From NCBI GenBank assembly GCA_937916515.1, contig CALFSX010000010.1, positions 1 through 64,000 on the forward strand: a stretch of DNA of 64,000 nt, in the 5' to 3' direction. Source of the DNA: an uncultured Planctomycetaceae bacterium. GTDB lineage: Bacteria; Planctomycetota; Planctomycetia; Planctomycetales; Planctomycetaceae. Shown one piece after another: positions 1 through 8,853 of this stretch. A program made the position numbers and the translations under genes. Within the stretch, counting starts at the first letter, position 1. Each line of letters opens with the position of its first letter. A model generated the notes under the pieces. It was given only the letters and a program-made list of their open reading frames with translations. It did no database searches and had not been told where the DNA came from.

Positions 1-75
1 ACGGAGCGGCTCGGCGTTTGGAACGTTGCCCGTCTTGCCGCCGACCACGCCACTGGGTCAAGGGCGAAGCCCTTG
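1..75 (-). repeat. Dispersed 86-bp repeat, copy A (cut by window edge)
   Basis: The reverse complement of these bases matches the copies at 13226-13311 and 62174-62259. It carries the same CAAGGGC-TTC-GCCCTTG hairpin at one end (59-75 here), then GACCCAGTGGCGTGG, a variable middle, and CGAGCCGCTCCGT at the other end. The other copies are 86 bp, so about 11 bp should lie before the window. The hairpin end faces the ELM1-family gene, whose ATG is 12 bases further on. Confidence 0.85.
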
Positions 76-86
76 TTAGGTTCACG

Positions 87-1040
87 ATGCCAACACCCAC
101 CACAGAAAAGCTGTCGATATGGTGCCTGCAGGACGGAAAAGCGGGCCACCAGAATCAGGTGCTGGGACTTGCAGAAGCCATCAATCGACTGCAGCCGGCA
201 GTAATCCACAAAATTGAACTTACTGGTTGGAAACGCGGCTTCAGATCAATTTTCAGCAAGTCACCGTCGGGGCTTCCCATTGTTCGACCGGACTTCATCA
301 TCGGAGCCGGTCATGCATCTCACGTGCCCCTTTGCGTTTATCAAAGACGCTTTGGTGGACGTTCTGTTGTGCTGATGAAGCCCACGTTGCCACTGCAGTG
401 TTTCGATATCTGCCTGATTCCCGACGTGCATCGACTAAGAACAGTACCGGCAAACGTAGTGTTGACAAAAGGCGTTCTTAATCGAGTTCGCCCGGGAAAC
501 AACAAGAATATGTTCCACGGGCTGATTCTGGTGGGCGGACCTTCTTCGCACTATCGCTGGTCTGGCCCCGAAATATTTGATCAGATTCAGCGAGTTGTCA
601 AACACTCCGCAGACATCAAATGGACCATCGTTACATCGCGACGAACGCCGGAAGAATTCTGCATTCAGGCAGGGTCCAGCAATATTGCCGCCACCATTGT
701 TAAGCCGGACGCAGTCGGTTCCGATTGGCTCCCGGAACAACTGGCAGCCGCAGGAACTGTATGGGTTAGTGAAGACAGCGTTTCGATGACATATGAAGCG
801 CTAACTTCCGGCAGTCAGGTCGGGATTCTGGAACTCAACCGCCATCGCAGCAATCGCGTGACTGATTGCATTGACACACTGGTCACAGCAAACTTTGTGA
901 CCCGTTGGTCCAATTGGAAACAAAGAGGCTCCCTTGTTCGACCGGCTGAACGATTTTGCGAAGCCGAACGATGTGCAAATGAGATCCTTCAGCGAACCGC
1001 CACAGTTAATCAAAACGATTCGCGTCAACGAGTCGCTTAG
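87..1040 (+). CDS. ELM1 (mitochondrial fission)-like family protein
   Basis: This 317-residue protein begins, after a few residues, with the family hallmark 'DGKAGHQNQ' and has the later 'IIGAGHASH' stretch. Both are typical of the bacterial proteins grouped with plant ELM1 (COG3660). Their biochemical role is not established; the fold resembles nucleotide-sugar dependent glycosyltransferases and they often sit in envelope-glycan loci, as here. The ORF track starts at 18, but its first 23 residues ('HWVKGEALV' etc.) are translated 86-bp repeat, so I chose the ATG at 87. The ribosome-binding site is weak. It is the first visible gene of a co-oriented glycan cluster. Family call is fairly sure, function is inference. 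Confidence 0.8.
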   Translation: MPTPTTEKLSIWCLQDGKAGHQNQVLGLAEAINRLQPAVIHKIELTGWKRGFRSIFSKSPSGLPIVRPDFIIGAGHASHVPLCVYQRRFGGRSVVLMKPTLPLQCFDICLIPDVHRLRTVPANVVLTKGVLNRVRPGNNKNMFHGLILVGGPSSHYRWSGPEIFDQIQRVVKHSADIKWTIVTSRRTPEEFCIQAGSSNIAATIVKPDAVGSDWLPEQLAAAGTVWVSEDSVSMTYEALTSGSQVGILELNRHRSNRVTDCIDTLVTANFVTRWSNWKQRGSLVRPAERFCEAERCANEILQRTATVNQNDSRQRVA

Positions 1041-1282
1041 TCCCGCCCACTCAGGAAAAAACAAACCGGCACCATTGTCTGTGCAAATAAGCCCCAGGTT
1101 TCCAGACGTGGTGAAACTATTCGGCCCGGAGAAAAGTCGAACTTCGAACGGAAAAAATTCGCATTCCGCTGAAAGTGTAGATTTGCTTAGAATCCCGCGA
1201 CGGGGTCGAGCAGCATGGATGTTCGTTCGTGGCCTCGTGAAGCAGAGCGACAAGTTATCGGCAATCAAAAGGAAACGGTCAG

Positions 1283-2254
1283 ATGGAACTGGCAGCGTGC
1301 GACCTGTGTGACGGGACAGACTTCGAAACCATTGGTAACAAAGATCGTCACGGCCAACCACTGGAAACTGCGATCTGCACCACCTGCGGACTTGTCAGAC
1401 ACGCACAGGTACCAACCGAACTGGAACTGCAACAGTTTTATTCGACGACCTACAGAGCCGACTATAACGGCGAAAGCACGCCTGGACCGCGACGAATTAT
1501 GCGTGCATGGAACAACGGGCTGCGAATTTGCAGCCAGGTTGCTCCGTTGCTGGAAAACAACAGTCGAGTTCTGGAAGTTGGCGCCGGTATCGGCTGCACA
1601 GTCAAAGTGTTTGAGCGAGCAGGATTCTCAGCCGAAGGCATCGATCCAGGCGGCGAGTTTCTTAAGTTTTCGCGTGATAAGCTAAACGCCAACGTACAAA
1701 CGAAAAACCTGTACGCTGTGCCAAAGCAACAGGAATACGATGCTGTTCTTCTGGTACATGTGATTGAACACCTGCGTTCACCTCGCGAATCGTTTGAACA
1801 CATTGCCGGATTGATCAAACCCGGCGGAATGTTCTATGTGGAGTGTCCAAATCTGCAGGCACCGTTCGCTCGCAGAAGCAAGCTGTTCCATTCAGCTCAC
1901 ATCCACAACTTTGTTCCTTCAACGTTGCAAATGCTGGGCGAATCCTGTGGATTCCGACTTCGTAAACGATTCGGTGATGACCAGGATCCCAACCTGCAAA
2001 TGCTGTTTCAACACCTCGGCGAAAAACAACTGAAGATTGATCCTGAAAACTACCAGCGAACTCTTCAGGACCTGAATCGCTCCAATCCGCTGCCTTACCA
2101 TGCACGCTGGCGATACGTCACAGACCGTGCAACCAAAGTTACAAGCTATCTGAACGAACATCTGATGGCCAAAAGCTTCGTGGCCAGTGTCGTTAACGAA
2201 TGCCAAAATGCCGCGAATACGCAAACGTCAAAAACATCTCGGCGAGCCGCATAG
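1283..2254 (+). CDS. Zinc-ribbon class I SAM-dependent methyltransferase
   Basis: The 323-residue protein has an N-terminal Cys4 zinc-binding pair (CDLC at 6-9, CTTC at 32-35). A Methyltransf_23-type Rossmann domain follows, with 'VLEVGAGIGCT' as SAM-binding motif I, 'EGIDPG' as motif II and a 'VIEHLRSP' post-motif. This architecture is common for sugar or glycolipid C-/O-methyltransferases in polysaccharide clusters. The start at 1283 is preceded by AAGGAAAC at good spacing. The 242-base gap to the previous gene holds no supported ORF. The next gene starts 15 bases after its stop, so the two are probably cotranscribed. Substrate unknown. Confidence 0.85.
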   Translation: MELAACDLCDGTDFETIGNKDRHGQPLETAICTTCGLVRHAQVPTELELQQFYSTTYRADYNGESTPGPRRIMRAWNNGLRICSQVAPLLENNSRVLEVGAGIGCTVKVFERAGFSAEGIDPGGEFLKFSRDKLNANVQTKNLYAVPKQQEYDAVLLVHVIEHLRSPRESFEHIAGLIKPGGMFYVECPNLQAPFARRSKLFHSAHIHNFVPSTLQMLGESCGFRLRKRFGDDQDPNLQMLFQHLGEKQLKIDPENYQRTLQDLNRSNPLPYHARWRYVTDRATKVTSYLNEHLMAKSFVASVVNECQNAANTQTSKTSRRAA

Positions 2255-2268
2255 AATCACTCAACTGC

Positions 2269-3399
2269 ATGCGCACGCGAACAGCTCACAACAAATCGGC
2301 AGCTTGCACAGAACGAACCGTCCTGTGGTGGAGTCGTTCTGGTCGAGACTATTCGCGTGATCGAATTATCCGCGATGCGTTTCGATCGCTGGGATGGAAA
2401 ATCCATGATTTCCGTCCCGCGCTTAGCATGCTGGGCGACGTGGAAGCGAGATTCAGAAACTTCGGCAAACCGGATCTTGTCTGGATTCCCTGTTTCCGAC
2501 AACGAGACGCGGCGGCCGCTCAACGCTGGGCCGCACGCAACGGCATTCCTGTCGTGTTTGACCCATTGATCAGTGCCTGGGATAAACAGGTATTCGAACG
2601 TCAAAAATTCGACAAGAACTCCGGCAAGGCGAAGCGTCTGTTGCGATGGGAATCGAAGATATTGCAGAACAGCACACGAGTCGTAGCGGACACTGAGTGC
2701 CATGCAGAGTTCTTCCATCAGTCGCTGAACGTCTCAGCAGGACAAACATTCGTCATTCCCGTCAGTGCCGAAGAAGCTTTGTTTCCATTGCAGCCGCACA
2801 GAACACCAGCAGCTGATTTTCACGTATTATTCTACGGAAGCTTCATTGGGCTTCAGGGGCCACAGTTCATAGCACAAGCTGCGGTTCTGGCGCCGGAAAT
2901 CAAATGGACGTTCATCGGCAACGGGCCGCTGCTGAACGAATGCACGTCCATTACCGAAGGGCTAAAAAATGTAAACTACATTTCAAGAGTCCCCTACAAA
3001 GATCTGGCAGGCTTAATTGGTCAGGCTGATCTGCTGTGTGGAGTGTTCGGCACTTCCGCAAAGGCTGGTCGAGTTATCCCAAATAAAGTCTATCAGGCAT
3101 TGGCGTGCGGACGTTGCGTGGTTACTCGATCGTCAAATGCTTATCCCGATGCGTTAACGTCCCTGCCACCACAAGAATCCGGAATCGTGTGGGTCAAAGA
3201 AGGCTCAGCCACAGAATTGGCTGCCGCAGTTCGAATAATGGCTGGCCAGCCGAAAGCGGCAATCGAATCCGGCAGTGCAGCTCGTGCCACATTCGAACGG
3301 CATTTCTGCAACAACGTGGTGCTGACGAAACTCAATGCTCTACTTCAATCACTTGGCTTAAGCATCGAAACTTCAACGGCAATTCCATCTGCGGCATGA
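2269..3399 (+). CDS. GT4-like glycosyltransferase
   Basis: This 376-residue protein has the two-domain look of a GT-B glycosyltransferase. The N-terminal half is variable. The C-terminal half has 'FYGSFIGLQGP', 'FIGNGPLL', 'RVPYKDLAGLIGQADLLCG' and 'VIPNKVYQALACGR', matching the donor-nucleotide-sugar site pattern of GT4 enzymes (K-E-x7-E-like region with NKVYQ). The track begins at 2200, inside the upstream methyltransferase gene; I prefer the ATG at 2269, just after that gene's stop. It probably transfers a sugar onto a surface glycan or lipid-linked acceptor. Donor and acceptor cannot be read from sequence. Confidence 0.8.
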   Translation: MRTRTAHNKSAACTERTVLWWSRSGRDYSRDRIIRDAFRSLGWKIHDFRPALSMLGDVEARFRNFGKPDLVWIPCFRQRDAAAAQRWAARNGIPVVFDPLISAWDKQVFERQKFDKNSGKAKRLLRWESKILQNSTRVVADTECHAEFFHQSLNVSAGQTFVIPVSAEEALFPLQPHRTPAADFHVLFYGSFIGLQGPQFIAQAAVLAPEIKWTFIGNGPLLNECTSITEGLKNVNYISRVPYKDLAGLIGQADLLCGVFGTSAKAGRVIPNKVYQALACGRCVVTRSSNAYPDALTSLPPQESGIVWVKEGSATELAAAVRIMAGQPKAAIESGSAARATFERHFCNNVVLTKLNALLQSLGLSIETSTAIPSAA

Positions 3400-3495
3400 A
3401 GTGTGTTGCGATTGAGGGGAAGCTGCTATTGACTAAGTTGCGCAGCATAAGTTCCAATCCTCATAAGACTTAGCAAGAAAAAGGAACCTGGGCTC

Positions 3496-4296
3496 GTGTT
3501 CTTCCTCTCAAAACAAAAACGTAAGGATCGGCGCACACTGCAATACAAGCAGAAGATCGCGCAGCTTTGCGAGGTCGCAACAGAACCAGCCAGATCGCAA
3601 CAAGGTGCGGTCGTCACAGTGATGATGACCAGAAAACCGGATCCACAACGCGGCACACCAATCGCTGGCGACTACCTGGAGTACATCAGTCCATGGTGGA
3701 CAACCATCAACAAGGTTGGGCTGCATGGAATCATTCTTCACGACGGACTTCCGGCAGATTTCATTGCGGATGCCACTACAGACTGCGTTTCATTCCAAAA
3801 GTGCGAACTCGGTAACTTCCCGATTCTGCACCAGCGTCACTTCGCAGTTCGTGACTACCTTCAACAGTCCGAACATGAATTCGTACTTGTGACTGACGTA
3901 TCTGATGTGGCCATCAAGCGAGATCCATTCGAACTGATCGCGGCCAACGCAGACAACTGCCGACTATTTATTGGCTCAGAAGAAAAAACGATTGCACGCA
4001 ACAAGTGCCTTCGCAACGAACTTGCGGGCCAGTACGGAGAAGTTCGATTTTCAGACCGGCCAGTCGTCAATCCAGGAATTCTTGGTGGACGCCGTCAACA
4101 GGTGATCGATTTTTTAAATCTGCTGACCGCCGAGATTGAAGAACTTGGCGACCGACTTCTGGCGTCGGACATGTCGATCATTAACCAGGTGTTTCACAGC
4201 CACTACGATCTTTCCGAGGTGTTCACGGGCTCCCCCTTGCATTCACGATTTCGCAAGTGGGACTACAACACACCAGCGGCAGTAATGCATAAGTAA
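3496..4296 (+). CDS. Putative GT-A-like transferase, unrecognised family
   Basis: I do not recognise this 266-residue protein with certainty. It has 'FVLVTDVSDVAIKRDP', where a DxxD/DxD-like acidic motif follows hydrophobic residues as in GT-A nucleotide-sugar transferases. Later 'VVNPGILGGRRQQV' resembles the acceptor-side motif of glycosyltransferases with a solved 'N.G...' loop. The start is a GTG at 3496 with AAGGA upstream; the first ATG is residue 43. It lies between a glycosyltransferase and an FkbM methyltransferase, which supports a role in glycan assembly. The first 50 residues are basic and lack a signal peptide, so it is probably cytoplasmic. Confidence 0.6.
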   Translation: MFFLSKQKRKDRRTLQYKQKIAQLCEVATEPARSQQGAVVTVMMTRKPDPQRGTPIAGDYLEYISPWWTTINKVGLHGIILHDGLPADFIADATTDCVSFQKCELGNFPILHQRHFAVRDYLQQSEHEFVLVTDVSDVAIKRDPFELIAANADNCRLFIGSEEKTIARNKCLRNELAGQYGEVRFSDRPVVNPGILGGRRQQVIDFLNLLTAEIEELGDRLLASDMSIINQVFHSHYDLSEVFTGSPLHSRFRKWDYNTPAAVMHK

Positions 4297-4352
4297 TCAA
4301 ACTGCGACAGCAGGCATCCTCTAAATACATCGGAACTCTCGGAACTTGCATC

Positions 4353-5090
4353 ATGAAGAACTGGCTGACCTATCAGCTTCAGAAACTTACCCGCCCCAAA
4401 GTCGCGCAATGCGGCGGCGTGAAGCTGTATATCGGCGATTTGGCGAAAACATCCTATGCCAGGTCACTCTACCGAGGATCTCACGAATGCGAAGAACGGG
4501 AAGTTATCCGAAAGCATCTTAATCCCAATGATCGTGTGCTGGAATTCGGCAGCGGAATCGGCCTGGTAACAGTACTGTGCTGCCAGACAGTCGGTTCAGA
4601 AAACGTCGTAACCTACGAAGCAAATCCTCTTATGGAACCGCTTTTGCGCAAGACATTCGAATTGAACCAGGTTACGCCTCAACTGCGAATGAAGATGGTT
4701 TCGGTTGAACGGGGCGACAAGAGCTTTTTCGTTACCGACAGATTTGTTGTTAGCAGCCAGGTCAATCATCAACAAAATGCGAACGAACTAAGCATTCCGG
4801 CAGACGCATTTCAGGATGTTGTGAAAGAAATCAACCCAACGTTTCTGATTATGGACATCGAAGGCTCAGAAGTTGACCTGGCCGACAATTCCATTGACCT
4901 GCGCGGCATCAACAAAATCTGTGTTGAAGTTCATCCCACGATTGTGGGCGACGCTGCGACGTCTCGCCTTGTGCAGTCACTTTTAGGCCGAGGCTTTGAA
5001 CTACACCTTTCGTCATCAAAAGGCGATGTGCTGTTCTTTCAACGGCCGGATTCAATGGCCAGCGAAAAACCGGGAAGACAAGCGGCCTGA
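4353..5090 (+). CDS. FkbM-family methyltransferase
   Basis: The 245-residue protein has the FkbM layout: 'VLEFGSGIGLVTVLC' (SAM motif I), 'VVTYEANP' (acidic residue binding the SAM ribose) and the hallmark 'FLIMDIEGSEVDL' near residue 165. FkbM-like enzymes O-methylate polyketides or surface sugars. It sits between a putative transferase and another methyltransferase, so a glycan-decorating role is most likely. The start ATG has a modest GGAACT upstream. The C-terminal tail is short and basic. Family call is firm, substrate unknown. Confidence 0.87.
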   Translation: MKNWLTYQLQKLTRPKVAQCGGVKLYIGDLAKTSYARSLYRGSHECEEREVIRKHLNPNDRVLEFGSGIGLVTVLCCQTVGSENVVTYEANPLMEPLLRKTFELNQVTPQLRMKMVSVERGDKSFFVTDRFVVSSQVNHQQNANELSIPADAFQDVVKEINPTFLIMDIEGSEVDLADNSIDLRGINKICVEVHPTIVGDAATSRLVQSLLGRGFELHLSSSKGDVLFFQRPDSMASEKPGRQAA

Positions 5091-5275
5091 CAAAGTCGGC
5101 AACTTAAGAAAACGTTGAACCGAACACTCGACAGAAATCCAAACTGAAATTGAACAATCGGGCCCGAAAAAATCGGCCAATCAATCGCCGTGCTTTTCGC
5201 TGCAGTCGCCCACTTCCGAACATTTATTGAATTTCGCTTGCATCCAAAACCAACTGAAAAGCAGGAAACAAGAAC

Positions 5276-6100
5276 ATGTCTCGATCCACTCATCCTATCG
5301 GTCGCATGATGCGATTCTTTCACAGCGATGAACAAGCCAATCGGGGAATGATGGACTCTCCCGACTACGCGCGAGGCCTTGCATTTGGCGAGAAGTGGGC
5401 AGGAACCCCAGCTGCTACTGAAGAAGGTAGTCCGGTTCCTGAAGAATCGAATCCATTGTGGAAGTATTTCTGTGAACACACAGAAGGTCCCGGCATCTGG
5501 AAATGGACACATTACTTCGACATCTACCACCGCCACCTGGCGCGCTTTCGCGGACAACAGGCAACTCTGGTGGAAGTCGGAATCTACAGCGGTGGCAGCC
5601 TTGGGATGTGGAAATCCTACTTCGGCTCAGGCGTTCATATCCACGGCGTGGACATCGAAGAAGCCTGCAAATGCTATGAAGACGAACAAATCACCGTACA
5701 TATCGGCGACCAGGAAGATCGAGCGTTCTGGGCAGACTTTCGAACCAAAGTTGAAGGTGCTCAGATTCTGATCGACGATGGCGGACACACTCCCGATCAG
5801 CAAATGGTGACTCTGGAAGAAATGCTGCCGAGCATGCCGCCTGGCAGTGTTTACGTCTGCGAAGATATCCACGGCGTTTCAAACCGCTTCACGGCGTTCG
5901 CATCGGGCCTGGTCACGTTGTTGAATGCTCAAAATACCGTTCGTGGACCAATTCCTGTGGCTACAGCAACGCCCATTCAGCAGTCGTTGTGTTCCATCCA
6001 CTTCTATCCGTATGTGGTCGTCATCGAAAAGAACGCAGTCGCTCCTTCGCGTCTGGAAGCACCCAAGAACGGTACGGAATGGCAACCGTTTCTTGGTTAA
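5276..6100 (+). CDS. MycE/TylF-like class I SAM-dependent methyltransferase
   Basis: The 274-residue protein has 'LVEVGIYSGGSLGMW', 'IHGVDIEE' and 'ILIDDGGHTPDQQ'. The D-D-G-(G/S)-H motif is the metal/acceptor site typical of macrocin/mycinamicin sugar O-methyltransferases and cephalosporin-hydroxylase-like proteins. The start ATG follows AGGAAAC with good spacing. It ends the co-oriented glycan cluster and is followed by a strong terminator. It is the third predicted methyltransferase in six genes, suggesting a heavily methylated surface glycan. The 185-base gap before it may contain its own promoter. Acceptor unknown. Confidence 0.82.
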   Translation: MSRSTHPIGRMMRFFHSDEQANRGMMDSPDYARGLAFGEKWAGTPAATEEGSPVPEESNPLWKYFCEHTEGPGIWKWTHYFDIYHRHLARFRGQQATLVEVGIYSGGSLGMWKSYFGSGVHIHGVDIEEACKCYEDEQITVHIGDQEDRAFWADFRTKVEGAQILIDDGGHTPDQQMVTLEEMLPSMPPGSVYVCEDIHGVSNRFTAFASGLVTLLNAQNTVRGPIPVATATPIQQSLCSIHFYPYVVVIEKNAVAPSRLEAPKNGTEWQPFLG

Positions 6101-6125
6101 ATGAACAATCGCTGAACCAATACAA

Positions 6126-6161
6126 AAACCCCGTCGCCAAAGGCTACGGGGTTTCTTTTTT
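6126..6161 (+). terminator. Intrinsic terminator of the glycan cluster
   Basis: A perfect 9-bp stem AAACCCCGT / ACGGGGTTT surrounds an 11-base loop and is followed by CTTTTTT. It lies 25 bases after the last methyltransferase stop codon and reads on the plus strand. Confidence 0.93.
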
Positions 6162-6356
6162 GCGCCACATTCAGTCCATGTGATGAATAGATTTCATTCA
6201 GTGCCGCTCGCCACACATCGGTGGATCGCCATCAGCAGCAATCTGCCGTGCCGTTTACAGCGCATTACCCTGACTTGTGGCAACAAAGCAAGTTTTTCGG
6301 CCTGCGGTGCATGCTTATCGCGAGCCAGAACCGTCGACATCTTTTCGCACGTTGCT

Positions 6357-7205
6357 CTAGTTGTAACGCGGAACTTCTCGAAACGCTTCCTTGAGGTTCT
6401 GTTGCAGCAAAGGCCGCTCTTCCGGCGAACACACGGCGATGCAGCTTTCAAGCTGAGTGACCGCTTCACCAGCACGGCCAGCTCGCAGAGTTAACAAAGC
6501 AAGATCACGTTTTTCTCGGTACGAACCCGGATTCAATAACGCTAACCGACTTTGAACCTTCCAGGCAGATGACCACTGGTCTTCACTGCCAAAGACGGAC
6601 TTCAGGTTGTACAGCATACGAATAATGATTTTTCGATCAGACGTCGGCTTCAATGTGGGGCGAATTTCCGCCACAGGAAGCTCCGTCAGTTCGTGCAACC
6701 ATTGCACGCATTCACGCTCATCCATAATGTGACCTCTGCGGAAAGCATCCACATACATCACACCTCGATCCGTCTGCAATTGAGTCAGAAAATGCGACGG
6801 CGCGGCAACTCCCACAAGAGGAATTCCCAGCTCGTTGGCGATGGCCATGTAAATCAACGAAAGTGAAATCGGAATTCCCCGACCGGTTTCCAGCACGCAG
6901 TTCAAATAGCTGCAGTCTGCCGAATCGAAGCTCTCATGATGCCCGTGAAGATTCAAATTTTCACTAAGATACTGCACCAGAAAATTCAATTCGCTGACTT
7001 CATCTCCCGCCAAAGCAATCGGCCGAGTCAACTCAGAAATCGCTTTCCGGAGCTTCTTTTGAGTTGGAGCGAAATCCAGATCGGGCTGAAAATCGCGAGC
7101 AATCTCTAGCGCAGCCACAACAAGGTCGACATCACTTTCGCGACGGACCAAACGCATGAACTGCTCGTCTTTTTCAAATTGCTGAAGTAACGACATGGAA
7201 AACAA
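6357..7205 (-). CDS. SirB1-like transglutaminase-fold/TPR protein
   Basis: The 282-residue protein matches the SirB1 group (transglutaminase-like core 2 followed by TPR-like helices). The central part has 'CVLETGRGIPISLSLIYMAIANELGIPLVGVAAPSHFL', where Cys, the GIPISL motif and H(F)L are the conserved landmarks. A pair of tetratricopeptide-like helices at the C-terminus ('LALLTLRAGRAGEAVTQLE') follows. Molecular function of the family is not established; no signal peptide is present, so it is probably cytoplasmic. A second in-frame ATG lies three codons in. It is transcribed alone, opposite to its neighbours. Confidence 0.8.
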   Translation of the reverse strand: MFSMSLLQQFEKDEQFMRLVRRESDVDLVVAALEIARDFQPDLDFAPTQKKLRKAISELTRPIALAGDEVSELNFLVQYLSENLNLHGHHESFDSADCSYLNCVLETGRGIPISLSLIYMAIANELGIPLVGVAAPSHFLTQLQTDRGVMYVDAFRRGHIMDERECVQWLHELTELPVAEIRPTLKPTSDRKIIIRMLYNLKSVFGSEDQWSSAWKVQSRLALLNPGSYREKRDLALLTLRAGRAGEAVTQLESCIAVCSPEERPLLQQNLKEAFREVPRYN

Positions 7206-7666
7206 TCAAAGAGCCACTGTCTGAAACTAAACACCTGTGGATTGAATTTTCAATTCCACCAAACAAGTTCGCAACAACTCACACTTTCGAATACCAGAGC
7301 CAACAATTCAGGCAAAATGCCTAAACAAACGGGCCCCAAACATGCTGCTCATTCAGAGCATTCGCTCAAAATCCACAGCACTGTTTAAAACAATCTCGGT
7401 CCTCCCCATGTCGGCGACACAGTGATTTCCAGGACAGCTTTCCAGCCGCTCACTATAGCGTGCGTGCCAATGGGTCACAACGCGTGTATTTTCATGACAA
7501 AAGTCCGTTTGGGGGCCTCGTTGACTTGGTGAAATCACGTTTGTATCGTGGGTTACGGAAAACACTTTCAGTAAACTAATTTTCTCACCATCATTGTTTT
7601 TCGGCAATCTGTGCCGTGACGAACGCGAGTGAACGAACGTATCTCAATTTTAGGCCGGAGACTTTA
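7206..7666. other. Intergenic region with the ABC operon promoter
   Basis: This 461-base gap separates divergent genes. Apart from the candidate promoter at 7521-7549 I see no gene; the 84-residue ORF on the minus strand has no recognisable motif. No clear operator palindrome for a LacI/DeoR-type sugar repressor was found by eye. Confidence 0.5.
7521..7549 (+). promoter_or_regulatory. Candidate sigma70-type promoter of sugar ABC operon
   Basis: TTGACT and TATCGT are separated by 17 bases, about 120 bases upstream of the lipoprotein ATG. The -10 is a poor match, so this is a guess from spacing and position. Confidence 0.35.
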
Positions 7667-8764
7667 ATGCCTCGACTGTCAAAACCTGCTCTTCCATTGT
7701 TTGCCACATTAGTAATTCTGAGCGTCGCCGTTCTCGGTTGCGGAGAAAATTCCTCAAACCAGACTGGCGGTGGCGGCGGAACGTCGTCTTCAGAAAAGCA
7801 GCCCTCTGTGGCGTACATCACTAACGGAATTGCTTCGTTTTGGGTGATTGCAGAAAAGGGAGCCATGGACGGTGGCGAAGAATTCAATGCCAGGGTGAAT
7901 GTGCAAATGCCGGCAAACGGCGTCGAAGACCAAAAACGCATGTGTCAGGACCTGTTGGCTCAGGGCATCGACGGAATCGCAATCAGTCCGATCGATCCCG
8001 ACAATCAGGGAGATCTGCTGTCCGAGATTTCTGAACACACGAATTTGATCACGCACGATTCAGACGCACCAACCAGTGACCGATTGTGCTACATCGGAGT
8101 CGACAACTACACTGCCGGACGCATGTGTGGAACTCTCGTCAAAGAAGCGATGCCTGAAGGTGGCTCCGTCATGATTTTTGTCGGACGCCTGGGGCAAGCC
8201 AACGCTCGACTTCGTCGTCAGGGCGTTATCGACGAATTGCTGGATCGTGACGCCGACCCCAATCGTTACGACGATCCGGGTGCTGGTGAAATCAAAGGCG
8301 ACAAGTACACAATTCTTGATACGCGAACAGACGGCTTCGACTTTGGCAAAGCAAAAGCAAACGCACAGGACGCCATTGCAAAGTATAGCGACCTGGGCTG
8401 TATGGTTGGTCTGTTTGCCTATAACCCACCGTTAATGTTGGACGCCGTTCGCGAAGCAGACAAGATTGGTAAGATCAAAATTGTTTCCTTTGATGAAGAC
8501 GAAATTTCCCTGAAGGGGATTCAGGACGGCGAGATCTACGGCACTGTCGTTCAAAATCCCTATAAGTATGGTTACGAGTCTGTTCGAGTGCTGGCTGGTC
8601 TCGCTCGTGGAGACAAGTCGGTGATACCAGACGGCAAGTTCATCGATATCCCTGCTCGCCAGATTCGCAAAGACAATGTTGACGAATTCTGGGCTGAACT
8701 GAAACGCCTGACAGCACCAGTTGAAGCTTCAGAAAAAGCCGCCGAACCAGCCGCTGCAGAATAG
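7667..8764 (+). CDS. Sugar ABC transporter substrate-binding lipoprotein (RbsB-like)
   Basis: The 365-residue protein has a lipoprotein signal peptide with lipobox 'VLGC', a Ser/Gly-rich tether, then a periplasmic-binding-protein type I domain. '[13 protein letters not shown]' and '[18 protein letters not shown]' are typical of the ribose/xylose-binding group. I chose the ATG at 7667, preceded by GGAG at seven bases, rather than the track start at 7616, because the signal peptide then begins correctly. It is the first gene of a three-gene transporter operon. The C-terminal tail ([10 protein letters not shown]) is Ala/Glu-rich. The exact sugar is not readable. Confidence 0.9.
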   Translation: MPRLSKPALPLFATLVILSVAVLGCGENSSNQTGGGGGTSSSEKQPSVAYITNGIASFWVIAEKGAMDGGEEFNARVNVQMPANGVEDQKRMCQDLLAQGIDGIAISPIDPDNQGDLLSEISEHTNLITHDSDAPTSDRLCYIGVDNYTAGRMCGTLVKEAMPEGGSVMIFVGRLGQANARLRRQGVIDELLDRDADPNRYDDPGAGEIKGDKYTILDTRTDGFDFGKAKANAQDAIAKYSDLGCMVGLFAYNPPLMLDAVREADKIGKIKIVSFDEDEISLKGIQDGEIYGTVVQNPYKYGYESVRVLAGLARGDKSVIPDGKFIDIPARQIRKDNVDEFWAELKRLTAPVEASEKAAEPAAAE

Positions 8765-8784
8765 CAGCACACAGTTTCACTTCT

Positions 8785-8820
8785 AAAGTCTCGGTCCTCG
8801 GTTCGAAGGCCGAGACTTTT
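8785..8820 (+). terminator. Intercistronic hairpin (attenuator-like)
   Basis: A perfect 10-bp stem AAAGTCTCGG / CCGAGACTTT is followed by only one further T before CGCG. It sits between the binding-protein gene and the ATPase gene. Such hairpins commonly lower downstream expression or stabilise the upstream message so that binding protein is made in excess. Confidence 0.7.
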
Positions 8821-8853
8821 CGCGTTTGGTATTTGACGGAATGACGCGTCGCC

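Noticed and set aside
801-1361. 186-residue minus-strand ORF near the ELM1 gene
   Set aside because: Opposes two supported genes and has no motif; the 125-residue ORF 934-1311 is rejected for the same reason.
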